Shown: positions 24,820 to 33,882, counted from the stretch's first letter. The stretch: 64,000 bases of DNA from Halorientalis salina (GCF_005049285.1 NZ_SOSC01000003.1:186001-250000); one strand, 5' to 3'. Numbers and translations are program-made. Notes: generated by a model from the letters alone, not told the origin.

Positions 24820-26559
24820 ATGTATAATCGTAAACGCGTTGCACGAGGAGCAGGCACTGCTATCGCGGTCTGGGCACTTCTGGGGTTGTTTATCGTCTCG
24901 ACGGGGGTCGCCTACGCATTACCGCTGGCCGGGGTCGGGGGGTTTACCATCACGGCTGACGAGGTGCAAGCCGACAATCTGCTCCTGTATCCCGGTGTCG
25001 GGGACACGAGCGAGCGGGACGCCTACCCCCAGACCATCGCAGAGCTGGAGGGGACGACGATCACGGACCTGACGGCGTCGAAGACGATCGGTCTGGATTC
25101 GACGCCGGGACTGTCCGGGAAGTTCCGCGTCAGTATCGTCTCACAGGGGGAAAGCGACGGGTCCGCACTGCTGTTGAAATCGAGTGCACTGCAGTCCAGC
25201 AGTGCCGAGTTCACTAATTTCTCGATCGAAGAGATGGCCTCGGACGACCCGCGGGGCCGGTTCGAGCTCGAATCGAACGGACCGGTAACGCTCGGCGGGA
25301 CCGGTCAGTACCCCGTTCGGATTCGCGCACACTACGTGGCGCTCAACTCCGTGTCCACGCCGAACCTCGGCCTCAGGGTCTGTTACGACCCGGACAACGA
25401 CGACGAGTACGAGTACGGGTCCTGCGACGGCTCGCTGCCGGACTGGGGGAGCAATCCCGACATGGGCGAGAACCAGGCGCCCAAGGCCGTTGCGTTCGCG
25501 GAGCCGATTCCGGCGGAAATGGGCGAAACGATTACCTTCGACGCCTCGTCGTCGTACGATCCCGACGGCTCTGTCGAGTCCTACGAGTGGAGCTTCTCCG
25601 ACGGAACGACGACGAACGGGAAGACTGCGACGCGCTCGTACAGTTCCACCGGTGACTACGAGGTGACGCTAACGGTGACCGACGACGACGGCAAATCCGG
25701 CTCGGACACCGTCACCGTCACTGTGGGGAACCAGGCACCGACGGCCGACGCGTCGGCTGACAAGACGACGGTCATCCCCGACGAGACGGTCACGTTCGAC
25801 GGGTCAGGGTCCAGCGATCCCGACGGCAGTATCGAGTCCTACGAGTGGGACTTCGGTGATGGGACGACCGCGGTGGGCGAGAGTCGAACCCACTCGTACG
25901 ATTCGACGGGGACGTACACGGCGACGCTGAACGTGAGCGACGACCTCGGGATTTCGGACACGGACACCATCGATATCGACGTCGTCCAGAACGAACCGCC
26001 GACGGCCAGCGCGTCCGTCGACGACGCGGAACCGAACCCCGGCGAGACGGTCACGTTCGACGCCTCCGAGTCGTCGGACGACACCGGCCGGATCACGTCC
26101 TACGAGTGGGAGTTCGGCGACGGAACCACCGCGACCGGCGATACACCGACACACGCCTACAGTTCACCGGGAACCTACGAGGCCACGGTGACGGTGACTG
26201 ACTCGGGCGGCCTGACCGAGACGGAGACGGTGACGGTCGACGTGAACGAGGTACCGACGGCGAGCTTCACGAGGAACCCGACATCGGGTAACGAGGACAC
26301 CACGTTCACGTTCAACGCGTCCGGATCGTCCGACCCCGACGGCTCCATCGTCTCCTACGAGTGGAGTCTCGAGGAAGACGACTGGTTCGACAACAGCGCG
26401 ACTGCCAGCGGTGAGGTCATCGAGAAGCAGTTCGAAGTCGTCGACATCGAAAGCACCAAGACGTTCGACGTCACGCTGACGGTCACCGACGACAACGGCG
26501 CGACTGATTCGGTGACGAAATCGGTCGACGTCGACAACTGTTACCTCGACATCTGCTGA
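24820..26559 (+). CDS. DUF6230-type exported protein with four PKD-like repeats
   Basis: A 579-residue surface protein. MYNRKRVARGAGTAI is followed by a hydrophobic segment ending in AYA (about residues 10-34) and then a DUF6230-like domain to about residue 205. That domain closes with YDPDNDDEYEYG flanked by Cys residues. Four tandem beta-sandwich PKD domains follow, each with an SYEW(S/D/E)F(S/G)DG-type core; the fourth is divergent. No C-terminal membrane helix or PGF-CTERM signal is present, so anchoring would be N-terminal or through partners. The internal ATG at 24820 is preferred because all paralogues begin MY(N/D). No DUF6114 gene follows directly; the nearest is 2.4 kb downstream. 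Confidence 0.75.
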   Translation: MYNRKRVARGAGTAIAVWALLGLFIVSTGVAYALPLAGVGGFTITADEVQADNLLLYPGVGDTSERDAYPQTIAELEGTTITDLTASKTIGLDSTPGLSGKFRVSIVSQGESDGSALLLKSSALQSSSAEFTNFSIEEMASDDPRGRFELESNGPVTLGGTGQYPVRIRAHYVALNSVSTPNLGLRVCYDPDNDDEYEYGSCDGSLPDWGSNPDMGENQAPKAVAFAEPIPAEMGETITFDASSSYDPDGSVESYEWSFSDGTTTNGKTATRSYSSTGDYEVTLTVTDDDGKSGSDTVTVTVGNQAPTADASADKTTVIPDETVTFDGSGSSDPDGSIESYEWDFGDGTTAVGESRTHSYDSTGTYTATLNVSDDLGISDTDTIDIDVVQNEPPTASASVDDAEPNPGETVTFDASESSDDTGRITSYEWEFGDGTTATGDTPTHAYSSPGTYEATVTVTDSGGLTETETVTVDVNEVPTASFTRNPTSGNEDTTFTFNASGSSDPDGSIVSYEWSLEEDDWFDNSATASGEVIEKQFEVVDIESTKTFDVTLTVTDDNGATDSVTKSVDVDNCYLDIC

Positions 26560-26884
26560 CGGCTTCGAGACAGGGCCACCTGCTCGCCAGTTTTCGCCTG
26601 TTGTCCTGTATTGACGCACTGAGCCACTGGCCCACCGGGTACGCTGCCCGTGTTTCGAAGTGTCTATCTCAGACCAGGTCGACGGTGGTGGCCGCTGCCG
26701 GATGTCCCACCGGGTGAGGTCGAGTCACCGGTCATCCGAGGACGTATAGAGTTGTTCTCAAATCTTCACGGCTGAAATAATATAATAGACCGTCAGTATC
26801 CGGGGATATATTAAACCAGTATTGTGGGAAATCAGGTCACGGAAACGAGTTGCGGGCCTGGGAATCCCGCAGGGAGCGACAAAC
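26560..26884. other. non-coding spacer with promoter element
   Basis: About 325 bases without a gene. It contains promoter-like copy C and two further AT-rich stretches (ataatataatag and gatatattaaacc), unusual for this GC-rich region. No hairpin terminator stands out after the preceding gene. Confidence 0.45.
26779..26806 (+). promoter_or_regulatory. shared promoter-like element, copy C
   Basis: The sequence aatataatag followed by accgtcagtatccgggga is the closest relative of copy A; the string tatccgggga is identical. The gene starts about 80 bases downstream. A second TATA-like gatatattaaa follows immediately. Confidence 0.5.
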
Positions 26885-28837
26885 ATGTACAATCGGACAC
26901 GCGTAGCGAGGGGTACAGGGGCCGCCGTTGCGGTGTGGGCACTCGTCGGGTGGATCGTCATCTCGACGGGGGTCGCATACGCACTGCCACTGGCTGGCAT
27001 CGGCGGGTTCACGATCACCGCCGAGGAGGTCACGGCGGACAGTCTCCTTCTCTATCCGGGAGTAGGTGATACCAGCGAGCGGGACGCCTATCCACAGACG
27101 ATCTCGGAGTTACAGAACACGGATCTGGTGGATCTGGCCGTAACGAAGACGATAGACCTGAATTCGACGCCCGGGTTGTCCGGGAATCTCCGTATGGATC
27201 TCGTGTCGCAGGGGCAGACGACTGGAACGTCCGTCGTCTTGAAATCGAGCGTATTACGCTCCGAAGGGGCCGCCTTCGAGCAGTTCGAGATCAGAGAGCT
27301 GAACTCCTCGGACACGTTCGGGCAGTTCGAGATCGAGTCGGGCGGCCCGGTGACGCTGGGCGGGTCCGGGAGCGAACCGGTGAAGATTCGGGCGCACTAC
27401 CTGGCGACGAACTCGATTTCGGTCTCGAACCTCAAACTCGGGGTCTGTTACGATCCGGACGACGACAGCGACTACGAGTACGGATCGTGTATGAGCACGC
27501 CGCCGAACTGGGGGAGCAATCCCGACATGAGCGACAACGAGGCACCGACGCCGGTCGCGGACGCGGCACCGAACCCGATCGTGGTGAACGAGACCGTGAG
27601 CTTCGACGGGTCGTCGTCGTACGACCCCGACGGCTCGGTCGAGTCCTACGAGTGGACGTTCGACGGCGGGACGACCACGACCAGCGTGACGACCGAACGC
27701 ACGTACACCGAGCCCGCGAACTACACGGTCGACCTGACCGTGACCGACGACGACGGGGCGACCGCGACGGAGACGGTCACCGTCGTCGTCGAGAGCAAGG
27801 ACCCGACCGCGAGGCCGGACGCCAACCGGACGTCGGTGATCACCGAGGATTCGATCGCGTTCGACGGGACGAACTCCTCGGACCCGGACGGGGAAATCGT
27901 CTCCTACGAGTGGGAGTTCGGCGACGGACGGAACGCTACCGGCGCAACGGCCACGCACGCGTACGATTCACCGGGCGAGTACACGGTGAACCTGACCGTC
28001 CACGACGACGACGGCATCAGGGACAGGGGCACACTCACCGTCACTGTCGACTCGAACACGGCCCCGACCGCGAACGCGACGGCCAACAGGACGTCGGTGA
28101 TCGCCGGCGATCCGATCGCGTTCGACGGGACAGGGTCGTCGGACTCGGACGGCACCATCGAGTCCTACGAGTGGGACTTCGACGATAACACGACCGCAAC
28201 GGGGCCGACGCCGACACACGCCTACGATTCGACTGGCAACTACACTGCCACGCTGACGGTGACCGACGACAAGGGCGCAACCGCAACCGACACCGTCGAG
28301 ATTACGGTCGACACCAATTCGGCACCGACTGCGTCCGCGACTGCGAACCGGACCTCGGTGCTGACCGGTGACTCAGTCGCGTTCGACGGGACGGGGTCGT
28401 CGGACTCGGACGGCACCATCGAGTCCTACGAGTGGGACTTCGGCGACAACACGACCGCAACAGGGGCAACGCCGACACACGCCTACGATTCGACTGGCAA
28501 CTACACCGCGACGCTGACGGTAACCGACGACAAGGGCGCAACCGCGACCGACACCGTCGACATCACCGTCGAGTCGAACACGGCCCCGACCGCGAACGCG
28601 ACGGCGAACCGGACCACAGCCGCGGTCAACGAGACTATCGCGTTCGACGGGTCCGGGTCATCTGACTCGGACGGTACCATCGCGTCCTACGAGTGGACGT
28701 TCGACGACGGAACCACCGCGACGGGGGTCGACCCCACCCACGCGTTCGACGCGACCGGCAACTACACGGTGACGCTGACGGTGACCGACGACGACGGCGC
28801 GACCGCGACCGACGCCGTCGAGATCACCATCGAGTAG
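26885..28837 (+). CDS. DUF6230-type exported protein with five PKD-like repeats
   Basis: A 650-residue paralogue of the preceding gene. The N-terminus MYNRTRVARGTGAAV, the hydrophobic export segment ending in AYA, and the DUF6230-like domain (to about residue 210, closing with YDPDDDSDYEYG) are all conserved. Five PKD domains follow. The last three are tandem units of 87 residues, each with several N-glycosylation sequons (NRT, NTT, NYT), and they are nearly identical at DNA level. No C-terminal anchor is visible. Two DUF6114-type membrane genes follow 77 bases downstream. A role as a glycosylated surface stalk is inferred. Confidence 0.75.
   Translation: MYNRTRVARGTGAAVAVWALVGWIVISTGVAYALPLAGIGGFTITAEEVTADSLLLYPGVGDTSERDAYPQTISELQNTDLVDLAVTKTIDLNSTPGLSGNLRMDLVSQGQTTGTSVVLKSSVLRSEGAAFEQFEIRELNSSDTFGQFEIESGGPVTLGGSGSEPVKIRAHYLATNSISVSNLKLGVCYDPDDDSDYEYGSCMSTPPNWGSNPDMSDNEAPTPVADAAPNPIVVNETVSFDGSSSYDPDGSVESYEWTFDGGTTTTSVTTERTYTEPANYTVDLTVTDDDGATATETVTVVVESKDPTARPDANRTSVITEDSIAFDGTNSSDPDGEIVSYEWEFGDGRNATGATATHAYDSPGEYTVNLTVHDDDGIRDRGTLTVTVDSNTAPTANATANRTSVIAGDPIAFDGTGSSDSDGTIESYEWDFDDNTTATGPTPTHAYDSTGNYTATLTVTDDKGATATDTVEITVDTNSAPTASATANRTSVLTGDSVAFDGTGSSDSDGTIESYEWDFGDNTTATGATPTHAYDSTGNYTATLTVTDDKGATATDTVDITVESNTAPTANATANRTTAAVNETIAFDGSGSSDSDGTIASYEWTFDDGTTATGVDPTHAFDATGNYTVTLTVTDDDGATATDAVEITIE
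28055..28834 (+). repeat. three tandem 261-base units encoding PKD domains
   Basis: The string gactcggac recurs at 28142, 28403 and 28664, giving an exact 261-base (87-codon) period. The first two units match closely over the whole length and the third is more diverged. This indicates recent in-frame duplication. Confidence 0.8.
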
Positions 28838-28913
28838 TTGGCGACCGCGTCGGGAGCTCCCTCGTCGTGCTTGTCGAAAGACAAAAGCGGATTGAGGTTC
28901 CACGTTCGGAGGA

Positions 28914-29519
28914 ATGGGACCGTTGTCAGGAGGGGGTTCGACGCTGGGGGAGTGGGCAACCGACCCGCGGGGGGAGTTTCGGCGGTGGCGGCAACCCCGG
29001 CCGATGCTCGGCAGTTCGCTGCTGGTTCTCGGTGGCCTGTTGATCGGGTACGTTCCGGTCCAGTTCACTTCGGAGCTGATGCTCATCGGCGGGGCCTTCA
29101 CCATCCTCGGAATGATGTTCGCCGTGCTGGTGATGTTCTGTGGCCTGTCGGCGCTGGCGAAACCCGAACTGTCGTCGATCTTCGGCGTGCTCGGGATCGC
29201 GCTCTCGACGCTGTCGCTGTTCGGCGCGCTCGGCGGGTTGTTCGTCGGCATGATGGTGGGCACGATGGGCGGAATCCTCTGTTACGCCTGGGAACCACCG
29301 GAGGGCCACGAGTACGAAGAAACCACCCTGGCCGAGGCCTCGGGGTTCATCTGGCAGGAGACCGGCGGGTTCATCTGGCAGAGTTCCCAGGGGTTCATCT
29401 GGCAGACCGACGACGAGACCGACACCGACGCGGCGACCACTGACACCGACGCCGATGCCGATTCGACGGGGTCGGCGGACGACGACGAGTTGTCCCTCGA
29501 AGACAAGTACAAGCTATGA
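28914..29519 (+). CDS. DUF6114-family membrane protein with triplicated GFIWQ tail
   Basis: A 201-residue protein. The N-terminal 30 residues are soluble and end in RQPRPMLGSS, the degenerate form of the family's RPFWGG signature. Four hydrophobic helices fill about residues 32-130 (including GALGGLFVGMMVGTMGGILCYAW). The C-terminal tail carries GFIWQ three times at an eight-residue spacing (about residues 145-165) and then an acidic Asp/Thr-rich stretch. A GGAGG ribosome-binding-like sequence lies just before the ATG. The stop overlaps the next start (ATGA). It is the likely membrane partner of the PKD protein encoded upstream. Confidence 0.75.
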   Translation: MGPLSGGGSTLGEWATDPRGEFRRWRQPRPMLGSSLLVLGGLLIGYVPVQFTSELMLIGGAFTILGMMFAVLVMFCGLSALAKPELSSIFGVLGIALSTLSLFGALGGLFVGMMVGTMGGILCYAWEPPEGHEYEETTLAEASGFIWQETGGFIWQSSQGFIWQTDDETDTDAATTDTDADADSTGSADDDELSLEDKYKL

Positions 29520-29947
29520 GCGGCGGTCGCGACGGGGTCGAGGCGGTCCGCCTGTGGTGGCAGGGATTCAGCCGGTGGCGCCGTCGCAGGCCGTTCTGGG
29601 GCGGGACGTTGCTCGTCCTCTCGGCGCTTTTCACGGGCTACCTGCCGGCCGCGTACGACCGGTTCCTCTTCTTTCCGACCGGGTCGTTCACGACGACCGC
29701 CGTCCTGTTTGCCGTGTTGCTCTTGCTCTGTGGAGTCACGGTGCTTACCTTCCCCGCGGCGTCCGGTCTCGTCGGCTTCCTTGGAATGCTGCTCTCGACG
29801 CTGGCGCTATTGGGCGCGCTCGGTGGGTTCCTCGTCGGGACGGTGCTCGGTGGCCTCGGCGGCGTCCTCAGTTTCGCCTGGACACCACCTGACGAGACTC
29901 GGCGGTTCAGTTGGGAGGACGACGCGGCCGATTCGGGCCCGGAGTGA
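29516..29947 (+). CDS. second DUF6114-family membrane protein
   Basis: A 143-residue paralogue translationally coupled to the preceding gene. It has the intact RRPFWGG signature near residue 25, four hydrophobic helices, and a GALGGFLVGTVLGGLGGVLSFAW C-terminal helix. The tail ends RRFSWEDDAADSGPE, again with an F-x-W-(Q/E) motif. Two adjacent DUF6114 genes suggest a heteromeric membrane unit. The convergent DUF5781 gene ends only two bases away. Confidence 0.75.
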   Translation: MSGGRDGVEAVRLWWQGFSRWRRRRPFWGGTLLVLSALFTGYLPAAYDRFLFFPTGSFTTTAVLFAVLLLLCGVTVLTFPAASGLVGFLGMLLSTLALLGALGGFLVGTVLGGLGGVLSFAWTPPDETRRFSWEDDAADSGPE

Positions 29948-29949
29948 GG

Positions 29950-30699
29950 TCAGTCCGCGGCCTGGCCGGTGTCGATGGCGTACTCGCGAGTCACGTCGAC
30001 GAGCGTCTTGCGGTACTCGCTCTCGCCGGGGTCGCGCGCGAGCGAGCGGAAGTAGTGTTTGAAGGTGTCGAGGCTGATCGCCGGGGCGTCCGCCGCGGCC
30101 GCGTGCGCCAGGTCGTAGAGCCGGTGCTCCCGCCCGATGAGGTCGTGGCGCTCGACCAGCGCCAGCGCGAAGGCGGCGTTGACCGCGGTGATCTCGGGAT
30201 CGGCCGCGGACGTCCAGCGGGTCCCGCCAGTGCGGTCGACGGGCTGGTCGGCGAGCGCGGCCGCCAACCCCGATTCGAGGAAGGAAATAAGTTTGTCCGC
30301 GGGCGCGACCGAGAGCGTGATGTCGTCCGCGTAGATGTCTTTCATGTGGTTTGCGATCTGGTAACAGTGGGCCAGTTTGCGCCGCTCGACGCTCCGGCCC
30401 GAGAGCGCGAGGTAGAGGACTTCCTCGGTCGACTGGGTGTGTGAGGGGTGGCCCTGTTCGTTGCGGTGCATGTGCGCGTACTCGTGGAGGGCGAGTTCGC
30501 GGGCCATCGCGCTCGTGGCGGCCTGCCGCGAGATGAAGAGGTTGTGGTGGTCGTCCTCGTGGTTGGTCCAGGTGCGCTCGTCGGGATCCTCGCGGACGTG
30601 AACCTCGACGGGGCGATCCAGGTCGTATTCGGTCTCGAACAGGTCCCGGGCACTACGAAACGGCTCGGTCGGGCCGACTGACTGCACGCGTACGTCCAT
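29950..30699 (-). CDS. DUF5781 protein with zincin-like HExxH motif
   Basis: A 249-residue haloarchaeal protein. HEYAHMHRN at residues 72-80 is an HExxH zinc-protease signature, and an acidic STEEVLYLALSG helix about 18 residues downstream could supply the third ligand. It lacks a signal peptide or membrane helix, so it is cytoplasmic. It matches the family I recall as DUF5781, commonly located near the EF-2 gene in haloarchaea. Proteolytic activity is unproven. The start is supported by a TATA-like AAAGTAATT about 30 bases upstream on the minus strand. Confidence 0.8.
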   Translation of the reverse strand: MDVRVQSVGPTEPFRSARDLFETEYDLDRPVEVHVREDPDERTWTNHEDDHHNLFISRQAATSAMARELALHEYAHMHRNEQGHPSHTQSTEEVLYLALSGRSVERRKLAHCYQIANHMKDIYADDITLSVAPADKLISFLESGLAAALADQPVDRTGGTRWTSAADPEITAVNAAFALALVERHDLIGREHRLYDLAHAAAADAPAISLDTFKHYFRSLARDPGESEYRKTLVDVTREYAIDTGQAAD

Positions 30700-30744
30700 G
30701 TATACCTATGCCAGGGGCTGGAAGGGAATTACTTTGACGCCCCA

Positions 30745-30867
30745 CCACCTTTTTCCTCGTCGGGTTCGCCTTCGGCGAACCGCTCCTCGCAAAAACGTGG
30801 GCGAAAAAGGCTGAACGCTCGGCTTCGCCTCGCGTTCAGTGAACCGCGCTCGCTTCGCTCGCGCGGA
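30745..30867. repeat. dispersed hairpin-rich intergenic repeat, copy 1
   Basis: It begins with ccacctttttcctcgtcgggtt, which is followed by hairpin 1 (ttcgcc/ggcgaa). Then comes the string aaaaacgtgggcgaaaaa and hairpin 2 (ctgaacgc/gcgttcag), and it ends in gaaccgcgctcgc. The same order of blocks recurs at 33883 and 38725. Confidence 0.7.
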
Positions 30868-30938
30868 TGCTGTGTGAATTTTTGATGGTCAGTACAGACA
30901 AGATACTTACCACAGTCTTCAGCATGTTCCTGTGACAG

Positions 30939-31517
30939 ATGAAACAGGTGGCGACGTGGATTGCTTGGTTCCGTACAACGTGGCCGGCACAGGCCCTTGG
31001 GAATGCCGTGATAGCAATTTCGGTGGCGGTTGCCGTCTTTCAGTTCGTCACGCTTGTAGGCTCCTCTATTCTTGGGCGGATTTCGGTTTGGGCAGTCGGT
31101 GTGGTGTTCTGGCCGTACTTTTTGATTCTCTCGAATACTACAGGTGACGGTGGTATCTTGCGAGCGGGGATAGGGGTGTTTTTGATGTTTGGTGGAGCCA
31201 TTGGAGTACTGCTATCCGGGCTTCCAGCGCTGTTTCTTGGACGGTGGGGACAGATCGGAATCGCTCTGCCACTACTAGCCTTGGCAACGGTTGGCTCGGT
31301 GTATTTGTTGTCAGTACTTCCTAACAGGCCGTCACTCACGCTTGCCATCGGCCTGAGTTGTGGTATTGTCAGCGCCGGTTTTCTCAATACACTCCTCTCA
31401 CCAGCCTGGCCATTGCTACTCGCTGTTATCGGAGTCTGGTATGCAATAGCTGTGACACCCGTTGGAAGTGGGTCGGTATTCTACGTACCGAAGAACAGTC
31501 AAGACCACTCAGGATGA
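30939..31517 (+). CDS. membrane protein of unknown function, AT-richer than neighbours
   Basis: A 192-residue protein with about six hydrophobic helices and few charged residues. I do not recognise it. Codon choice is visibly different from the surrounding genes, with many codons ending in A or T (for example runs like ttgattctctcgaatactac), which suggests recent acquisition. It is flanked upstream by a dispersed intergenic repeat. A TATA-like atacttacc lies about 27 bases before the ATG, so the gene is probably expressed. It interrupts the DUF5781-EF-2 interval. Confidence 0.6.
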   Translation: MKQVATWIAWFRTTWPAQALGNAVIAISVAVAVFQFVTLVGSSILGRISVWAVGVVFWPYFLILSNTTGDGGILRAGIGVFLMFGGAIGVLLSGLPALFLGRWGQIGIALPLLALATVGSVYLLSVLPNRPSLTLAIGLSCGIVSAGFLNTLLSPAWPLLLAVIGVWYAIAVTPVGSGSVFYVPKNSQDHSG

Positions 31518-31619
31518 GATACGACTGAAGCATTTGTGACTGGACTGGTAGATAAACACACCCAAATCGACATTAAAAACGAACAGAATGTTGGCTTACA
31601 AAGTTCGCGAATGAAGTGA

Positions 31620-31646
31620 GCGCACCTGAGCGGAAAAAAGGTGCGC
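31620..31646. other. stem-loop upstream of EF-2
   Basis: Perfect 8-base arms gcgcacct/aggtgcgc enclose an 11-base loop ending in a run of A. It lies just before the TATA-like acttttgacc of the EF-2 gene and could be a terminator or a regulatory element. Confidence 0.35.
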
Positions 31647-31693
31647 GCCAAACCACTTCACTTTTGACCCTGCTTCCGATATGACGCAGTATA

Positions 31694-33880
31694 ATGGGCC
31701 GACGTAAAAAGATCGTACAGGAGTGTGAGCGGCTGATGGACGAGCCGGAGAACATCCGGAACATCGCCATCGCCGCCCACGTCGACCACGGGAAGACGAC
31801 GCTGACAGACAACCTGCTCGCCGGGGCAGGCATGATTTCCGACGAGACTGCCGGTGAGCAGCTCGCGATGGACACCGAGGAGGACGAGCAGGAACGTGGG
31901 ATCACCATCGACGCGGCGAACGTTTCGATGACCCACGAGTACGAGGACACCAACCACCTCATCAACCTCATCGACACGCCGGGCCACGTCGACTTCGGGG
32001 GCGACGTGACCCGCGCGATGCGCGCCGTCGACGGCGCGCTCGTGGTCGTCGACGCCGTCGAGGGTGCCATGCCCCAGACCGAAACGGTCCTGCGGCAGGC
32101 GCTCCGCGAGGGTGTCAAGCCCGCACTGTTCATCAACAAGGTCGACCGTCTCATCTCCGAGCTCGAGGAAGGGCCCCAGGAGATGCAGGAGCGACTCACC
32201 GCGGTCATCCGCGACGTGAACGACCTCATCCGCGGGATGACCGAGGAGATGGACGACATCGACGACTGGACCGTCTCCGTCGAGGACGGCACGGTCGGCT
32301 TCGGGTCCGCGCTCTACAAGTGGGGCGTCTCCATGCCCTCGATGCAGCGGACCGGCATGGACTTCGGGGACATCATCGACCTCGAACAGGCCGACAAGCG
32401 CCAGGAACTCCACAACCGGACGCCCCTGGCCGACGTCGTGCTGGACATGGTCTGTGAGCACTTCCCGAACCCCATCGACGCCCAGCCGATGCGCATCCCG
32501 CGCGTCTGGCGTGGCGACGCCGACTCGGAACTCGCCGACACGATGCGTCTCGTCGACGAGGACGGCGAAGTCGTCCTGATGGTCACCGACATCGGTGTCG
32601 ACCCCCACGCCGGCGAGATTGCTGCCGGTCGTGTGTTCTCGGGTACCATCGAGAAAGGCCAGGAACTCTACGTCTCGGGCACTGCGGGCAAGAACCGCAT
32701 CCAGAGCGTCGGGATCTACATGGGTGGCGAGCGCGAGGAAGTCGACCGCGTTCCCGCCGGGAACATCGCTGCCGTCACGGGCCTCAAGGACGCCATCGCG
32801 GGTTCCACGGTTTCGTCCGTGGAGATGACGCCCTTCGAGTCCATCGAGCACATCTCCGAGCCGGTCATCACGAAATCCGTCGAGGCACAGAACATGGACG
32901 ACCTGCCCAAGCTCATCGAGACGCTCCAGCAGGTCTCCAAGGAGGACCCGACGATCCAGATCGAGATCAACGAGGACACCGGCGAACACCTCATCTCCGG
33001 GCAGGGTGAGCTTCACCTCGAAGTCATCACCCAGCGCATCGAGCGCAACCAGGGCATCCCGGTCAACACCGGTGAGCCGATCGTCGTCTTCCGCGAGGCG
33101 CCTCAGCAGGAGTCCCGCGAAGTCGAAGGCATCTCGCCGAACCGCCACAACCGCTTCTACATCTCCATCGAGCCGCTCGATCAGGAAGTCATCGACACCA
33201 TCAAGATGGGCGAGGCGTCGATGGACATGCCGGAACTCGAACGCCGTGAAGCCCTGATGGAGGCCGGTCTCGACAAGGACGCCGCCCAGGAAGTCGAGAC
33301 GATGCACGGGACCAACATCCTCATCGACGACACGAAGGGGATCCAGCACCTCAACGAGACGATGGAACTCGTCGTCGAAGGCCTCGAGGAAGCGCTGGAC
33401 GACGGCCCGCTCGCCGCCGAACCAGTCGAAGGTTCGCTCATCCGTCTCCACGACGCGCGCCTCCACGAGGACGCCATCCACCGCGGTCCGGCACAGGTCA
33501 TCCCCGCCGTTCGGGAGGCCGTCCACAACGCCTTGGTCGACGCGAAGATCAAGCTCCTGGAGCCGATCCAGGAAGTCCGCATCGACGTGCCCAACGACCA
33601 CATGGGTGCCGCCTCCGGCGAGATCCAGGGTCGCCGTGGCCGCGTCGACGACATGTACCAGGAAGGCGACCTGATGGTCGTCGAGGGCGTCGCGCCCGTC
33701 GACGAGATGATCGGGTTCTCCTCGGACATCCGCTCCGCGACCGAGGGTCGTGCCTCCTGGAACACCGAGAACGCAGGCTTCCAGGTCATGGCCGACAACC
33801 TTCAGCCGGAGACGATCACCGAGATCCGCGAGCGCAAGGGCATGAAGACCGAACTGCCCGAAGCGATCAACTACTTCTAA
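31694..33880 (+). CDS. fusA: translation elongation factor EF-2
   Basis: A 728-residue translocase GTPase. G1 AHVDHGKTT (about residue 26), G3 DTPGHVDF and G4 NKVD are intact. The domain IV tip contains DAIHRGPAQ, where the His is the expected diphthamide site. Length and domains are normal. The TATA-like acttttgacc sits about 30 bases upstream of the ATG. The gene normally follows rps7 in the str operon but here lies after an accessory island and has its own promoter. Confidence 0.98.
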   Translation: MGRRKKIVQECERLMDEPENIRNIAIAAHVDHGKTTLTDNLLAGAGMISDETAGEQLAMDTEEDEQERGITIDAANVSMTHEYEDTNHLINLIDTPGHVDFGGDVTRAMRAVDGALVVVDAVEGAMPQTETVLRQALREGVKPALFINKVDRLISELEEGPQEMQERLTAVIRDVNDLIRGMTEEMDDIDDWTVSVEDGTVGFGSALYKWGVSMPSMQRTGMDFGDIIDLEQADKRQELHNRTPLADVVLDMVCEHFPNPIDAQPMRIPRVWRGDADSELADTMRLVDEDGEVVLMVTDIGVDPHAGEIAAGRVFSGTIEKGQELYVSGTAGKNRIQSVGIYMGGEREEVDRVPAGNIAAVTGLKDAIAGSTVSSVEMTPFESIEHISEPVITKSVEAQNMDDLPKLIETLQQVSKEDPTIQIEINEDTGEHLISGQGELHLEVITQRIERNQGIPVNTGEPIVVFREAPQQESREVEGISPNRHNRFYISIEPLDQEVIDTIKMGEASMDMPELERREALMEAGLDKDAAQEVETMHGTNILIDDTKGIQHLNETMELVVEGLEEALDDGPLAAEPVEGSLIRLHDARLHEDAIHRGPAQVIPAVREAVHNALVDAKIKLLEPIQEVRIDVPNDHMGAASGEIQGRRGRVDDMYQEGDLMVVEGVAPVDEMIGFSSDIRSATEGRASWNTENAGFQVMADNLQPETITEIRERKGMKTELPEAINYF

Positions 33881-33882
33881 GT

